A stretch of DNA of 20,304 nt from the NCBI GenBank assembly GCA_030043595.1, contig JASHXJ010000346.1, forward strand, positions 1 to 20,304, given 5' to 3'. This DNA is from Trebonia sp. (GTDB taxonomy: Bacteria > Actinomycetota > Actinomycetes > Streptosporangiales > Streptosporangiaceae). Positions 1 through 7,697 of this stretch are shown here, in pieces (positions within the stretch are counted from its first letter, which is position 1; each line of letters opens with the position of its first letter). Position numbers and translations under genes: made by a program. Under the pieces are notes generated by a model. The model had not been told where the DNA came from and made no database searches. It was given only the letters and a program-made list of their open reading frames with translations.

Positions 1-317
1 CCGCCCTCTGCGGGCAGTGTAGCGCCGCGCAGGTTGCCCGAAAAGGTCGCTGCCGCCGCGCTCAGGCTCACATCGGCCCGGTCAAGACCCGCGCGGGCGG
101 AGATCTCGTTTCTCGGACTGGCTGCTCACCATCTGCGAGGGGTTAGCGACGGACGTGGCCCCGCCCGCGCTACCGGATGAATCCTGCCGACGCACTACCG
201 GATGAATGCGGCATCGAGCCGGCAATAGGCGGCTGGATATCACATTCATCCGGCTCCCGGCTGCCGGCCCGGCCCGATGGCCGCGGTCATCGCCTAGGCT
301 CGGCGCCCAGCGGCGTG
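1..317. other. Left-edge region without a callable gene
   Basis: I see no convincing gene here. The first ~110 bases have an open minus-strand frame running off the left edge (reading ...GLDRADVSLSAAAATFSGNLRG..., shortened). It is faintly like pentapeptide-repeat sequence but has no start codon with a ribosome binding site, so I do not call it. The rest holds the short CCGGATGAAT repeats listed separately and the 3' flank of the minus-strand gene ending at 318. Confidence 0.5.
170..253. repeat. Two direct and one inverted copy of CCGGATGAAT
   Basis: CTACCGGATGAAT occurs exactly at 170-182 and again at 195-207, a 25-bp period. The reverse complement ATTCATCCGG lies at 244-253. The cluster sits in non-coding sequence. 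It could be a multi-site operator or a mobile-element end. No gene starts nearby inside the window, so its target, if any, is unknown. Confidence 0.55.
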
Positions 318-710
318 CTAGCCGAGCAGCGCGGTGAGCTTCTTCGGCGCGAGGACCCGGTAGCTCTCGATCACGAGCTCACGGATCTCCTCCCAGTCCG
401 TGTCGTCGGTGAGCAGCACCCCGATGCGATCACGTCCGGCGCGCGAGGCGAAGAACGGGTGGCCTATGGACAGCAACGCCTCGCGTTCCTCAGGGCCAGC
501 ACGCAACACCAGCAGGGGGACGGGCCTGCCGGCCGGGTCCTCCCATGCCACAAGCAAGCAGAACGACCTGCGGCGGATGTCGAACGACTGCGCCGTTGAT
601 CTGGCTCTGATCAGTGAATAGTCGACCCGTACGGTCACCTCGGGCAGCGACAGGCATAGCCTGCGGACCCGCTCGGCGATGTCCTCAGGGACCTCTATGG
701 GCGCGCTCAC
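318..710 (-). CDS. MmcQ/YjbR-like protein
   Basis: A 130-residue protein of the MmcQ/YjbR fold, a small alpha/beta family common in actinobacteria, often annotated as DNA-binding-like and without an established biochemical role. Visible family features are the N-terminal helix ending in the 'LCLSLPEV' turn, the central 'SFCLLVAWEDPAGRPVPLL' strand pair, 'HPFFASRAGRDRIGVLL', and the C-terminal 'DWEEIRELVIESYRVLAPKKL' helix. Length is typical. I chose the GTG at 708-710 because the conserved fold begins right after it. The frame stays open further upstream, but those residues are Arg/Pro-rich and not family-like. It follows the phosphotransferase-fold gene by 53 bp on the same strand, so the two are probably co-transcribed. 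Confidence 0.8.
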   Translation of the reverse strand: MSAPIEVPEDIAERVRRLCLSLPEVTVRVDYSLIRARSTAQSFDIRRRSFCLLVAWEDPAGRPVPLLVLRAGPEEREALLSIGHPFFASRAGRDRIGVLLTDDTDWEEIRELVIESYRVLAPKKLTALLG

Positions 711-763
711 GCGAGCACCGCCGGGCGAGCCCGCTGGACGATGGAACGCGCTCGCACGACGGC

Positions 764-1837
764 CTACCGGCCGAACGCTGCTCGGGTTGCGGCTGCTGTG
801 GAGCTGAAGTACGCGGCTGGTTCGATGAAGCCCCACTCGTTGAACGCCGAGCCGTTGGTGACGGCGCGCCGGTAGCCGAAACAGGCAAGGTAGAGCGTCC
901 GGATATACATGAGCGCCTCGAGCCGGCTGAGTTCGTCGCCGGTCGGCTCGACGTGCCGGCGGTAGGCGCTGACCGCAGCGTCGATCCGCTCCTGGTCCGG
1001 CCGGCGCGGGTTCCACGAGCCCGTGCCCCAGATCAGGTAAGCGAAGTCGGCGAGGCGCGGTCCGCGCCCGGAGGCCTTCCAGTTGATCGCGACTGGCCCT
1101 TGCTCGCTCAGGATGGCGTGATCGGGAGCGTGCAGGAGGTTTCCGTGGAGCAGGCCTTCCGGAAGGCCATGGCCGTCGTCGGCCGAGCGTACCTGGTCGC
1201 GGAGCTGCTCGAATCGCTCGCGATCGGCGGCCGCGACCTTGGTGTCGACGGCGTCGAGGAACGACAGGGCCGCCAGCAGGTCCTGATGCGGCGTGCCCTC
1301 ATGGCTCGGGTCCTCACCACTGGCTCCACCCGGGCGGCCAGCGGAATCGTCGTACGGCAGCGCGTGCAGCCGTCCGAGCAGCTCACCCATCATGGCGAAT
1401 TTCGCCGGACCGTCGGGGAGCTGGACGCCTTCAACGAACCGCGTCACGAGGACCGCGCTGCCGTCGAAGTCAGATACCGCATCATCGACCGCCAGGCGCT
1501 CTGCGGGATAGTCCTGCCGCTCCAGGAACCGCAGGATTGCGGCGTCGCCCTCAGCACCGGCACGCGGCCGGGCGGGCGGGAACGCGCGGGCGACCCACGG
1601 GCTGCCGTCACTGCGGTCGATGCGGAACACGTAGGTCTTGTGCACACTGAGCCTGGTCGCCGTGATCGGGTCTATGCCGTACCGATCCCGCAGGTGAGCA
1701 AGTAGCTGCCCGGGAACTGGCTCGTGGTGCATCCGTGCACCCAGACCCTTGAGATCCGTGAGCGCTTCGGTGTAGCGCTGCCCGGTGTCCTCCGCGTGGC
1801 GCCGGACAACCTTCTTGAAGCTGGCGTCCTTGGTCAT
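764..1837 (-). CDS. APH-fold phosphotransferase-like protein, probable pseudokinase
   Basis: A 357-residue protein of the aminoglycoside/choline phosphotransferase fold. N-lobe strands are seen around 'KTYVFRID...WVARAFP' (67-87) and a hinge-like 'VLVTRFVEGVQLP' (129-141). The Brenner-type catalytic loop is at 'LLHGNLLHAPDHAIL' (229-243) and the metal-binding loop at 'VAINWKASGRGPRLADFAYLIW' (249-270, split here by description). Active family members have HGD and (I)DW in these two places; here both read Asn (N233, codon AAC; N252, codon AAC). This suggests loss of kinase activity or a non-catalytic binding role. The start ATG (1835-1837) has a good GGGGAGG ribosome binding site about 9 nt upstream. 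Residues upstream of it in the open frame are unrelated to the fold. It likely forms an operon with the downstream MmcQ/YjbR-like gene. Confidence 0.8.
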   Translation of the reverse strand: MTKDASFKKVVRRHAEDTGQRYTEALTDLKGLGARMHHEPVPGQLLAHLRDRYGIDPITATRLSVHKTYVFRIDRSDGSPWVARAFPPARPRAGAEGDAAILRFLERQDYPAERLAVDDAVSDFDGSAVLVTRFVEGVQLPDGPAKFAMMGELLGRLHALPYDDSAGRPGGASGEDPSHEGTPHQDLLAALSFLDAVDTKVAAADRERFEQLRDQVRSADDGHGLPEGLLHGNLLHAPDHAILSEQGPVAINWKASGRGPRLADFAYLIWGTGSWNPRRPDQERIDAAVSAYRRHVEPTGDELSRLEALMYIRTLYLACFGYRRAVTNGSAFNEWGFIEPAAYFSSTAAATRAAFGR

Positions 1838-2288
1838 GGAACAAGCCTCCCCTGACACCCTCGTCCCCCAGCGACGCGGTGTTGGAAGATGGCCTGTGAC
1901 ATCGACGACCGAGAGGGCGAATCCCCTTCGCCAATGGAACCCCGGCTGGAGCGGATGTTCCACAGTGCTCGGCGACCGGTCGCCGCCATGAGCAACTCTC
2001 CCCGAGGCGCCCGGTCTTCGTCAAGCGCGTCGCCCACGAGATGACGCTGAGGGAAGGCGAGCCCAGCCTGGATGCGCGACCCGAATCGGCTGCACACAAG
2101 AGGTGGGGCTCCGCCCCGCACGGGGCCCTGGGGTCAGCAGCCGGCGAAGAAGTCGAGGTAGGCCTGGGCCAGGGCGGCTGATCAGTACGAGGACACGCTG
2201 GAGTCCTGCGCCGCGGCGGCAGAATTATCCGATACAACCTTTACCTATCCTGGCTGAGGGCGCGTTGTAAGCATCAGGGAGCAGGTCC
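1838..2288. other. Divergent intergenic region with a GC hairpin
   Basis: This 451-bp region separates the minus-strand phosphotransferase-like gene from the plus-strand LAL regulator. Both starts face outward, so both promoters should lie here. I see no convincing gene. A strong short hairpin GGGGC-tcc-GCCCC is at 2105-2117. The AT-richest stretch is 2222-2250, just before the regulator. A short minus-strand phrase reading SAALAQAYLDFFAGC-stop at about 2136-2181 is protein-like, but a stop codon immediately precedes it. At most it is a gene remnant. Confidence 0.5.
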
Positions 2289-5075
2289 ATGGGCGTGACG
2301 GGCGGCGGGTTTCCGTCGGCGGTCGGCGGTGACGGCCTGGTAGATCGCCTTGCCGAGCAGGCTCTCATCGCCGAACGGCTAGCCGACCTGCAGGGCGGCG
2401 CCGCCATCGTCCTCAGGGGTCCGGCCGGTGTCGGCAAGTCGGCACTCGTCGAGAACGCCGTGCGGCGGGCCGGCTCGTCCCGGCGCGTCCTGCGCACCGC
2501 CGGAACATCGCCGGAGATGGGGCTGGCCATGGCCGGCCTCTACCAGCTGCTTCAGCCGCTCTTCCCCCTTGCCCCGCAGATCTCCGAGCCTCGGCAGGCC
2601 GCACTGCGGGTCGCATTCGGTATCGCCGCCGGACCGCCACCGGAGCCCTTCGGCGTGGCGATGGCGGCATTTGACCTGCTGGTTGAGGCGGCCGCCGAAC
2701 AGCCGCTGCTGGTGATCGCCGAGGACGTGCACCTTCTGGATACCGCGACCGTCGCAGTGCTCCGTTTCGTCGCCCGGCGGCTATCGCACGACCCGATCGT
2801 GCTGCTGGCAACCGCGCGCGACGAGGAGCCCGATCCGCTCGGCAGCGCTGCGACCTGCCTGCTCGACCTGGGACCGCTGGGTACCGACGGTTCACGGCAG
2901 CTCCTGGAGTCGGTCGCACCGGACCTCACCGGCACCGCTCAGGCAGCCATACTCCGGGTCGCCGAGGGCAATCCCCTGGCGCTGGTAGAGCTGCCCAAGA
3001 CTCCTGGCTGGACCTTGCAGTCCACCGTCGGATCGCAGTGGCTCCCGCTGACCCAGCGACTTCTCGCTGCTTTCACGGCACGCGTGGAGCGGCTGCCACC
3101 GGCGACACAGAGCGCGCTCATCATGCTCGCACTGCACGACACGGAATCGCTCCCTGAGGTGCTGCAGGCCCTCGGCACGGACGGAGCGCCGGCGCCGGTG
3201 TTGGTCGTAGAGCCGGCGATCGAGGCCGCCCTCGTGCAGTTGTCCGGCACCCAGCTACGGTTCCGGCACGGGCTGATGAAGTCCGCCGTCTACCGGCTCG
3301 CCCCGCCGAGCAGCCGGGTGGCGGGGCACCTGGCACTCGCGCGAGCCGTCGGAGCGGACACCGACCGCGGAATCCTGCACCGGGCCCGGGCAGCGGAAGG
3401 ATACGATGACGCGCTCGCCGCCGACCTGGATCAGGTCGCCGAGCGAGCCGTGGGACGCGGTGCCGTCTCGACCGCGGTGACCACGCTGGCACGAGCGGCC
3501 GATCTCACTACCTCAGCGGAACTCAAGCGCCAGTATCTGTTCCGGGCGGCGGCGCTGGCGTACGAGCTTGGCCAGGGTAACGTCGGAGATGCATACCGCG
3601 CGGTCCTGGCCCTGCTCGCCGACGACGAGCATGCCCGCCTCCTGCTGGAAGAACTCGGCGAGGCCGCCGACGCTGGAGCTGGCGGCGGAACCGCCCGGAT
3701 CCAGTCGCTGATCAGCCTAGCCGACCGGGCTCGCCGGCTCGGTGACGAGCGTCTCGCGGGGTCGTTCCTGCGGTCCGCGGCCCTCCGCTGCTGGCACCGC
3801 CAGCCGGACGGCGACCCGTCCCGCCGCATCGTCCAGCTTGTCACGCACGCGGCCGACTCGCTGGACGATCCGCAGCGTGCTGTCATGCTGGCCTACGCCG
3901 ACCCGGTGGGCAGCGCCGCGGGCGTGGCCGAGATCTTGCAGGGCGTGGTCACGACTGACCTTGACTCGGTAACCGTCCAGACTCTCGGCCACGCCGCCTC
4001 CTGCATCGGGAACTTCGAGCTGGCTGACACGTTCTTCACCGATGCCATCGCCCGTTTGCGCGCAGAGGGCCGGCTCCAGGTCCTGGCCCGTGCGATCGTC
4101 CTGCAGGCGTGGGCGCGATTGCGGCGGGGCCAGTGGTCGACCGCCATGCCGCTGGCCGAGGAAGGCACCCGCCTGGCCGAGGAGTCCGGCCAGGCGGAAT
4201 GGCAGGCGAGCGGCTTTGCCGCCCAGGCGATGGTCGCAGCCCTGCGCGGGGAGACGAGCGAGGCCGCTTCCGCTGCTGACCGGGCGGAGCGAATCGCCTT
4301 CCCGGGGCAGATGACAATCGTCCTGGCTATCTCGCTGCTAGCCAGGGCAACCGCGGCGGCCGGTGAGGGCGACTTCTCCGGGGCATGGGAATACCTGAGT
4401 CGCCTTCACCAGAAAGCGGATCCCGCATACCACCCTCCCCAGGCGCTCTGGTCCCTGTCTCACCTGGCCTACGCGGCCATCCAGTGCGACAGGGTGGAGC
4501 GCACAAGGAAGATCGTCGAGCAGGTGCGCTCGAGGATCCAGGCGGAGTCAGTCGTCCCGGTGGTACGCATGAACCTCATCTACGCCGACGCCCTGCTCGC
4601 ACCCGGCGAGCTCATCGAAGACCATGTCCGGGCCGCGCTGGATACTGAGGTTGGGAGCTGGCCGTTCGAGCGAAGCCGCATGCAGCTCCTGCTCGGGTCG
4701 CAGCTCAGACGCCGCAAGCAGATCCAAGAAGCCCGGGAGCTACTGCGTGCCGCACAGGCCGGATTCGACAATCTGGGCGCGTCGCTGTGGGCGGAACGGG
4801 CCCGTAAGGAGCTGCGCGCGGCCGGCGTGGCCAGCCGCGCGCAAACCCCGACGCTGTGGAGTTCCCTGTCCGCCCAGGAATTGCAGGTTGCGCGGATGGT
4901 AGCGGAAGGGCTGTCGAACCGTCAGATCGCTGAGCGCCTCTACCTTTCGCACCGCACCGTCGCCAGCCATCTCTACCGCATTTTCCCCAAGCTGGGCATC
5001 ACCAGCCGCGCACAGCTGGCCGCGATGAGCCTTGACCTGCCCGCCACCCCGGCATTCCAGGAAGCAGCAGGCTAG
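2289..5075 (+). CDS. LAL-type LuxR family transcriptional regulator with AAA ATPase domain
   Basis: A 928-residue large ATP-binding LuxR (LAL/MalT-like) regulator. It has a Walker A GPAGVGKS at residues 44-51, a Walker B-like LLVIAEDVHLLD at 140-151 followed by a sensor-like 'VLLATARDEE' (171-180), and a long helical middle of about 600 residues with TPR-like repeats. The C-terminal LuxR/GerE helix-turn-helix is at about 860-918 (LSAQELQVARMVAEGLSN... HRTVASHLYRIFPKLGITSR). Proteins of this class usually sense a ligand or partner protein through the ATPase/TPR part and activate transcription as oligomers. The ATG at 2289 has GGGAG about 8 nt upstream, and the N-terminus fits the family. It lies 146 bp before the SnoaL-like gene, whose promoter region carries the 20-bp element shared by three neighbouring genes, so it is one candidate regulator of them. 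Confidence 0.93.
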   Translation: MGVTGGGFPSAVGGDGLVDRLAEQALIAERLADLQGGAAIVLRGPAGVGKSALVENAVRRAGSSRRVLRTAGTSPEMGLAMAGLYQLLQPLFPLAPQISEPRQAALRVAFGIAAGPPPEPFGVAMAAFDLLVEAAAEQPLLVIAEDVHLLDTATVAVLRFVARRLSHDPIVLLATARDEEPDPLGSAATCLLDLGPLGTDGSRQLLESVAPDLTGTAQAAILRVAEGNPLALVELPKTPGWTLQSTVGSQWLPLTQRLLAAFTARVERLPPATQSALIMLALHDTESLPEVLQALGTDGAPAPVLVVEPAIEAALVQLSGTQLRFRHGLMKSAVYRLAPPSSRVAGHLALARAVGADTDRGILHRARAAEGYDDALAADLDQVAERAVGRGAVSTAVTTLARAADLTTSAELKRQYLFRAAALAYELGQGNVGDAYRAVLALLADDEHARLLLEELGEAADAGAGGGTARIQSLISLADRARRLGDERLAGSFLRSAALRCWHRQPDGDPSRRIVQLVTHAADSLDDPQRAVMLAYADPVGSAAGVAEILQGVVTTDLDSVTVQTLGHAASCIGNFELADTFFTDAIARLRAEGRLQVLARAIVLQAWARLRRGQWSTAMPLAEEGTRLAEESGQAEWQASGFAAQAMVAALRGETSEAASAADRAERIAFPGQMTIVLAISLLARATAAAGEGDFSGAWEYLSRLHQKADPAYHPPQALWSLSHLAYAAIQCDRVERTRKIVEQVRSRIQAESVVPVVRMNLIYADALLAPGELIEDHVRAALDTEVGSWPFERSRMQLLLGSQLRRRKQIQEARELLRAAQAGFDNLGASLWAERARKELRAAGVASRAQTPTLWSSLSAQELQVARMVAEGLSNRQIAERLYLSHRTVASHLYRIFPKLGITSRAQLAAMSLDLPATPAFQEAAG

Positions 5076-5092
5076 CTGGCGGGCATCCAGCT
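5074..5092 (+). terminator. Short hairpin after the LAL regulator stop codon
   Basis: AGCTGG-cgggcat-CCAGCT gives a perfect 6-bp stem with a 7-nt loop starting inside the TAG stop codon. No T-run follows, so it is only a weak terminator candidate. Confidence 0.25.
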
Positions 5093-5132
5093 GGCATGCA
5101 TGCGGTGACCGGCACCGGACCCGCGCCGGAAC

Positions 5133-5152
5133 TTCAGTCACATGACGCAAGC
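5133..5152 (+). promoter_or_regulatory. Shared operator-like element, copy 1 (SnoaL-like gene)
   Basis: The site reads TTCAGTCACATGACGCAAGC on the plus strand. It matches copy 2 at 17 of 20 positions and copy 3 at 16 of 20. The core AGTCA-CN-TGACT is a near palindrome (TGACG here). It ends 69 bp before the start codon of the SnoaL-like gene, the same placement and orientation as the other two copies. This fits an operator for a TetR-, MarR- or LuxR-type dimer. Confidence 0.6.
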
Positions 5153-5221
5153 GCGGGCCGGGCAACGCGGGAGAGCCTGGACAAGCACTCGTCAGGTCAC
5201 CGCACGACGGCAGGAGCAGCC

Positions 5222-5659
5222 ATGAGTACCCCGGGGGAATTGGATACCAGCGAGCGGTACATGCAGACTGCCCGGCAATGGTTCAGCGAAGGATGGGCAG
5301 GGAATCTCGCGATGGCCTACGGCATCTTCAGCGAGGAACTACGGACCAACGGGGTCCATGTCGGCGTCGCCGGGCCGGTCGGCAGGATCCGCGACCGGCT
5401 TACGGGTTTCCCCGATGTGACCACGACCATCGAGGACATGTTTGTCTCCGGGGACAAGCTCGCCATCACTCTCATGTGGCGCGGAACCCACACCGGTGAT
5501 TACGGCGGGGTCGCTGCGACTGGCAAGCCTGTCGAGGTGCGCGACACCGCGATCTGGCACTTCCGGGACGGCAAGGTTATCGAGATCTTTACCCTCCAGG
5601 ACCAGTTCGCGATCCTCAAGCAGATCGGGTACCTCCCTGACAGCGTTTTTGCCGCCTGA
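5222..5659 (+). CDS. SnoaL-like / ester cyclase family protein (NTF2-like fold)
   Basis: A 145-residue protein of the SnoaL-like group of the NTF2-like superfamily. These are small alpha+beta-barrel proteins that include polyketide cyclases and many uncharacterised enzymes. Family features are 'GFPDVTTTIEDMFVSGDKLAI' (strand-turn), 'WRGTHTGDYGGVAATGKPVEVRDTAIWHF', 'DGKVIEIFTLQDQFAILKQIG'. The Asp in 'LQDQF' is where the family's catalytic acid usually lies. I chose the ATG at 5222 because AGGAG is 5 nt upstream; the in-frame ATG at 5096 has no such site and would add a non-conserved tail. It sits behind operator copy 1 and converges with the SDR gene, 14 bp away. Confidence 0.85.
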   Translation: MSTPGELDTSERYMQTARQWFSEGWAGNLAMAYGIFSEELRTNGVHVGVAGPVGRIRDRLTGFPDVTTTIEDMFVSGDKLAITLMWRGTHTGDYGGVAATGKPVEVRDTAIWHFRDGKVIEIFTLQDQFAILKQIGYLPDSVFAA

Positions 5660-5673
5660 CACCCAGGCAACGT

Positions 5674-6453
5674 CTACAAGGTCGGCACAAGACCGCCATC
5701 GATGACGAAATCAGACCCGGTAATGTTGGCTGCCTGGTCGCTTGCCAGGTAGAGGATCAAGTCAGCGACCTCGGTGGGCTGGCTGAATCGCCCGGTGGCC
5801 GACCCGGCCGCGGCCTGGCTTTCGACGTCACCTGGCTTTACCCCGGTCGCCCGGCTGACGGTCGCGGCCACGCCGCTGCGGCCCAGCCACAAGTCGGTAG
5901 CGACCGGGCCGGGGCTGACCGTGTTGACACGGATGCCGCGCGGTCCGACTTCCTTGGACAGCGCTTTCGCAAACGCGGCCAGCCCAGCCTTGGCGGCGCT
6001 GTAGTCGATGACGGCCGGGTCGGGCAGACGGGCATTGACCGAGCAGGTCATGACGATGACGCCAGCCCCGGCGGCGAGCATGCCGGGCAGTGCCGCCCGG
6101 GTGGCGCGGACCGCAGCCATCAGGTTCAGCGTCAAGCTCGCGGCCCAGTCGTCGTCGGTGACCGACAGGAAGCCGCCGGGCCGCGCCCGAGCGCTGCCGA
6201 CATTGTTGACCAGGATGTCGACCCGGTCCCCGGCCATCGCGACCAACTGCGCGGGGCCACTAGGGTGGGCCAGATCGATCTCGGCGAAGATCACCTGCCT
6301 GTCGTGGATGAGCGCCTCAATCTCCGCAGACGGGCTCTTGGCGCCTGTGATCACCCGGGCGCCGCTGGCGGCCAGCTGGCGAACGACGGCCAGCCCGATG
6401 CCCCTGCTGCCACCCGTGACCACGGCGGTCCGTCCGGCCAGGTTGATGTTCAT
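5674..6453 (-). CDS. Short-chain dehydrogenase/reductase (SDR)
   Basis: A 259-residue classical SDR oxidoreductase, NAD(P)-dependent and cytosolic. The cofactor motif TGGSRGIG is at residues 13-20, the NNVG motif at 83-86, the structural Asn at N110, and the catalytic Ser138, Tyr151 and Lys155 in 'CSVNARLPDPAVIDYSAAK'. 'SPGPVATDLW' and the C-terminal 'FVIDGGLVPTL' are also classical. A basic residue after the glycine motif and no acidic residue at the end of strand beta2 would favour NADP(H), but the substrate cannot be read from sequence. The ATG at 6451-6453 has a strong GGAGGAA site about 6 nt upstream; the frame is open further up but not conserved. It is divergent from the alpha/beta hydrolase gene, with operator copies 2 and 3 in between. 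Confidence 0.95.
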   Translation of the reverse strand: MNINLAGRTAVVTGGSRGIGLAVVRQLAASGARVITGAKSPSAEIEALIHDRQVIFAEIDLAHPSGPAQLVAMAGDRVDILVNNVGSARARPGGFLSVTDDDWAASLTLNLMAAVRATRAALPGMLAAGAGVIVMTCSVNARLPDPAVIDYSAAKAGLAAFAKALSKEVGPRGIRVNTVSPGPVATDLWLGRSGVAATVSRATGVKPGDVESQAAAGSATGRFSQPTEVADLILYLASDQAANITGSDFVIDGGLVPTL

Positions 6454-6516
6454 GCCGTTCCTCCGGTCCAGCGTGCGCTCCGATACCTCCGACCGTAGGA
6501 CCAGGACGCCATAGCG

Positions 6517-6536
6517 GCTTGAGTCAAGTGACTGAG
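6517..6536 (-). promoter_or_regulatory. Shared operator-like element, copy 2 (SDR gene)
   Basis: Read on the minus strand toward the SDR gene, the site is CTCAGTCACTTGACTCAAGC. The core AGTCA-CT-TGACT is a perfect 5-2-5 palindrome. It lies 63 bp before the SDR start. The embedded TTGACT could also serve as a -35 hexamer, which would make binding there repress transcription, but I see no clear -10. Confidence 0.65.
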
Positions 6537-6674
6537 CCGGGCGACAGACGGCGCCGTCCGCGTTGACTAACAGGCCCGGCAGCCGCAGGTGCATCGCGAG
6601 ACGCAGCCGGCCGGGCGCGCCGGGTGGCCATGCTGCACAGCGTCGAGATCCGGCCTTCCTGAGCCCTCCGACAA

Positions 6675-6694
6675 CTCAGTCACCTGACTGAAGC
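6675..6694 (+). promoter_or_regulatory. Shared operator-like element, copy 3 (alpha/beta hydrolase gene)
   Basis: The site is CTCAGTCACCTGACTGAAGC on the plus strand, with a perfect CAGTCA-CC-TGACTG palindrome. It matches copy 2 at 18 of 20 positions when each is read toward its own gene. It lies 67 bp before the hydrolase start. Apart from copies 2 and 3 and the two start regions, the 308-bp divergent interval 6454-6761 shows no gene. Confidence 0.65.
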
Positions 6695-6761
6695 GACGCG
6701 GTGCCAGACCGGACGACGATGGCAGGGAACCGCGTCAGCGCACGGAGAGGATCTCACCATC

Positions 6762-7562
6762 ATGACCACCGACCGGACCCCCGTCGTCTTCATCCACGGT
6801 CTGTGGCTCCACGCCACCTCGTGGGAACCCTGGGTAGGGCTGTTCCGCGACGCTGGCTACGAGCCGATCGCCCCCGGCTGGCCCGGCGACCCCGACACCG
6901 TCACAGAGGCCCGCGCGAACCCTGACGCACTGGCCGACCACGGGATCGATGAGGTCACCGGCCACTACGCAAAGATCATCGAACAGCTGCCGACGCCGCC
7001 TGTCCTCCTCGGCCACTCCTTCGGCGGCATGATCGCCGAGAAGCTGCTCGGCGAGGACTACGGCGCGGGCGCCATCGCTATCGACGCCGCCCAGATCAAG
7101 GGCGTGCTACCGCTGCCACTGTCCGCGCTTCACTCCACCCTGCCGGTGTTCAAGAACCCGGCCAACAAGCACAAGGCCGTCTCGCTGACCGCTGAGCAGT
7201 TCCGCTACAGCTTTGGCAACGCCATCAGCGAGGAAGAGTCGAACGACCTCTATCAGCGGTGGGCCATCCCCGCCCCCGGACGCCCTCTCTTCGAGGCCGC
7301 CGCCGCCAACTTCGAGTTGCACTCCCCCGCCAAGGTCAACACCCGCAACGAGAACCGCGGCCCCCTCCTGCTCGTCATGGGCGGGCGCGACCACACGGTC
7401 CCCGAGGCCATCACCAAGGCGACCGTCAAGCAGTACCGGCACTCCGACGCGATCACCGAGCTGACCGAATTCCCCGACCGCGGGCACTCCCTCACCATTG
7501 ACTCAGGCTGGCGCGCCGTCGCCGACCAGTGCCTGGCCTGGCTAGGCTCGCAGGGCCTGTAA
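6762..7562 (+). CDS. Alpha/beta hydrolase
   Basis: A 266-residue alpha/beta-hydrolase-fold enzyme of the lipase/esterase-like type. It has the oxyanion HG motif in 'VVFIHGLW' (residues 8-15), nucleophile elbow GHSFGG with Ser86, acid Asp210 in 'MGGRDHTVP', and His242 in 'DRGHSL'. The triad is complete and length is typical. There is no signal peptide, so it should be cytosolic. The ATG at 6762 follows GGAGAGG at a longish distance, and the fold begins within a few residues, so no other start is likely. It is divergent from the SDR and shares its operator-like element. The substrate is not predictable. Confidence 0.92.
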   Translation: MTTDRTPVVFIHGLWLHATSWEPWVGLFRDAGYEPIAPGWPGDPDTVTEARANPDALADHGIDEVTGHYAKIIEQLPTPPVLLGHSFGGMIAEKLLGEDYGAGAIAIDAAQIKGVLPLPLSALHSTLPVFKNPANKHKAVSLTAEQFRYSFGNAISEEESNDLYQRWAIPAPGRPLFEAAAANFELHSPAKVNTRNENRGPLLLVMGGRDHTVPEAITKATVKQYRHSDAITELTEFPDRGHSLTIDSGWRAVADQCLAWLGSQGL

Positions 7563-7659
7563 ACCCGCTCACTTCCGCGGTGATCGGAGGGCTGACCCGC
7601 GCCGGAGGGTGCGGCGAAGCGGGGATGCCCGCGACCGTGCCGAGTAGATCCCGGCGTAC

Positions 7660-7694
7660 GCCCGGGGCTGCAACGGGCCGGTGCCACCCCGGGC
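7660..7694. terminator. Bidirectional terminator-like hairpin
   Basis: GCCCGGGG at 7660-7667 and CCCCGGGC at 7687-7694 form a perfect 8-bp stem around a 19-nt loop. It lies in the gap between two convergent genes (hydrolase ending 7562, membrane protein ending 7698). There is no T-run, as is common for actinobacterial terminators. Confidence 0.45.
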
Positions 7695-7697
7695 TGA

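Noticed and set aside
614..1705. 363-codon plus-strand open frame
   Set aside because: It lies antisense to the phosphotransferase-like gene, has no ribosome binding site, and is Arg/Gly/Val-rich shadow sequence.
1608..2237. 209-codon minus-strand open frame
   Set aside because: Pro/Arg/Ser-rich shadow that overlaps the true phosphotransferase-like start in another frame; no recognisable domain.
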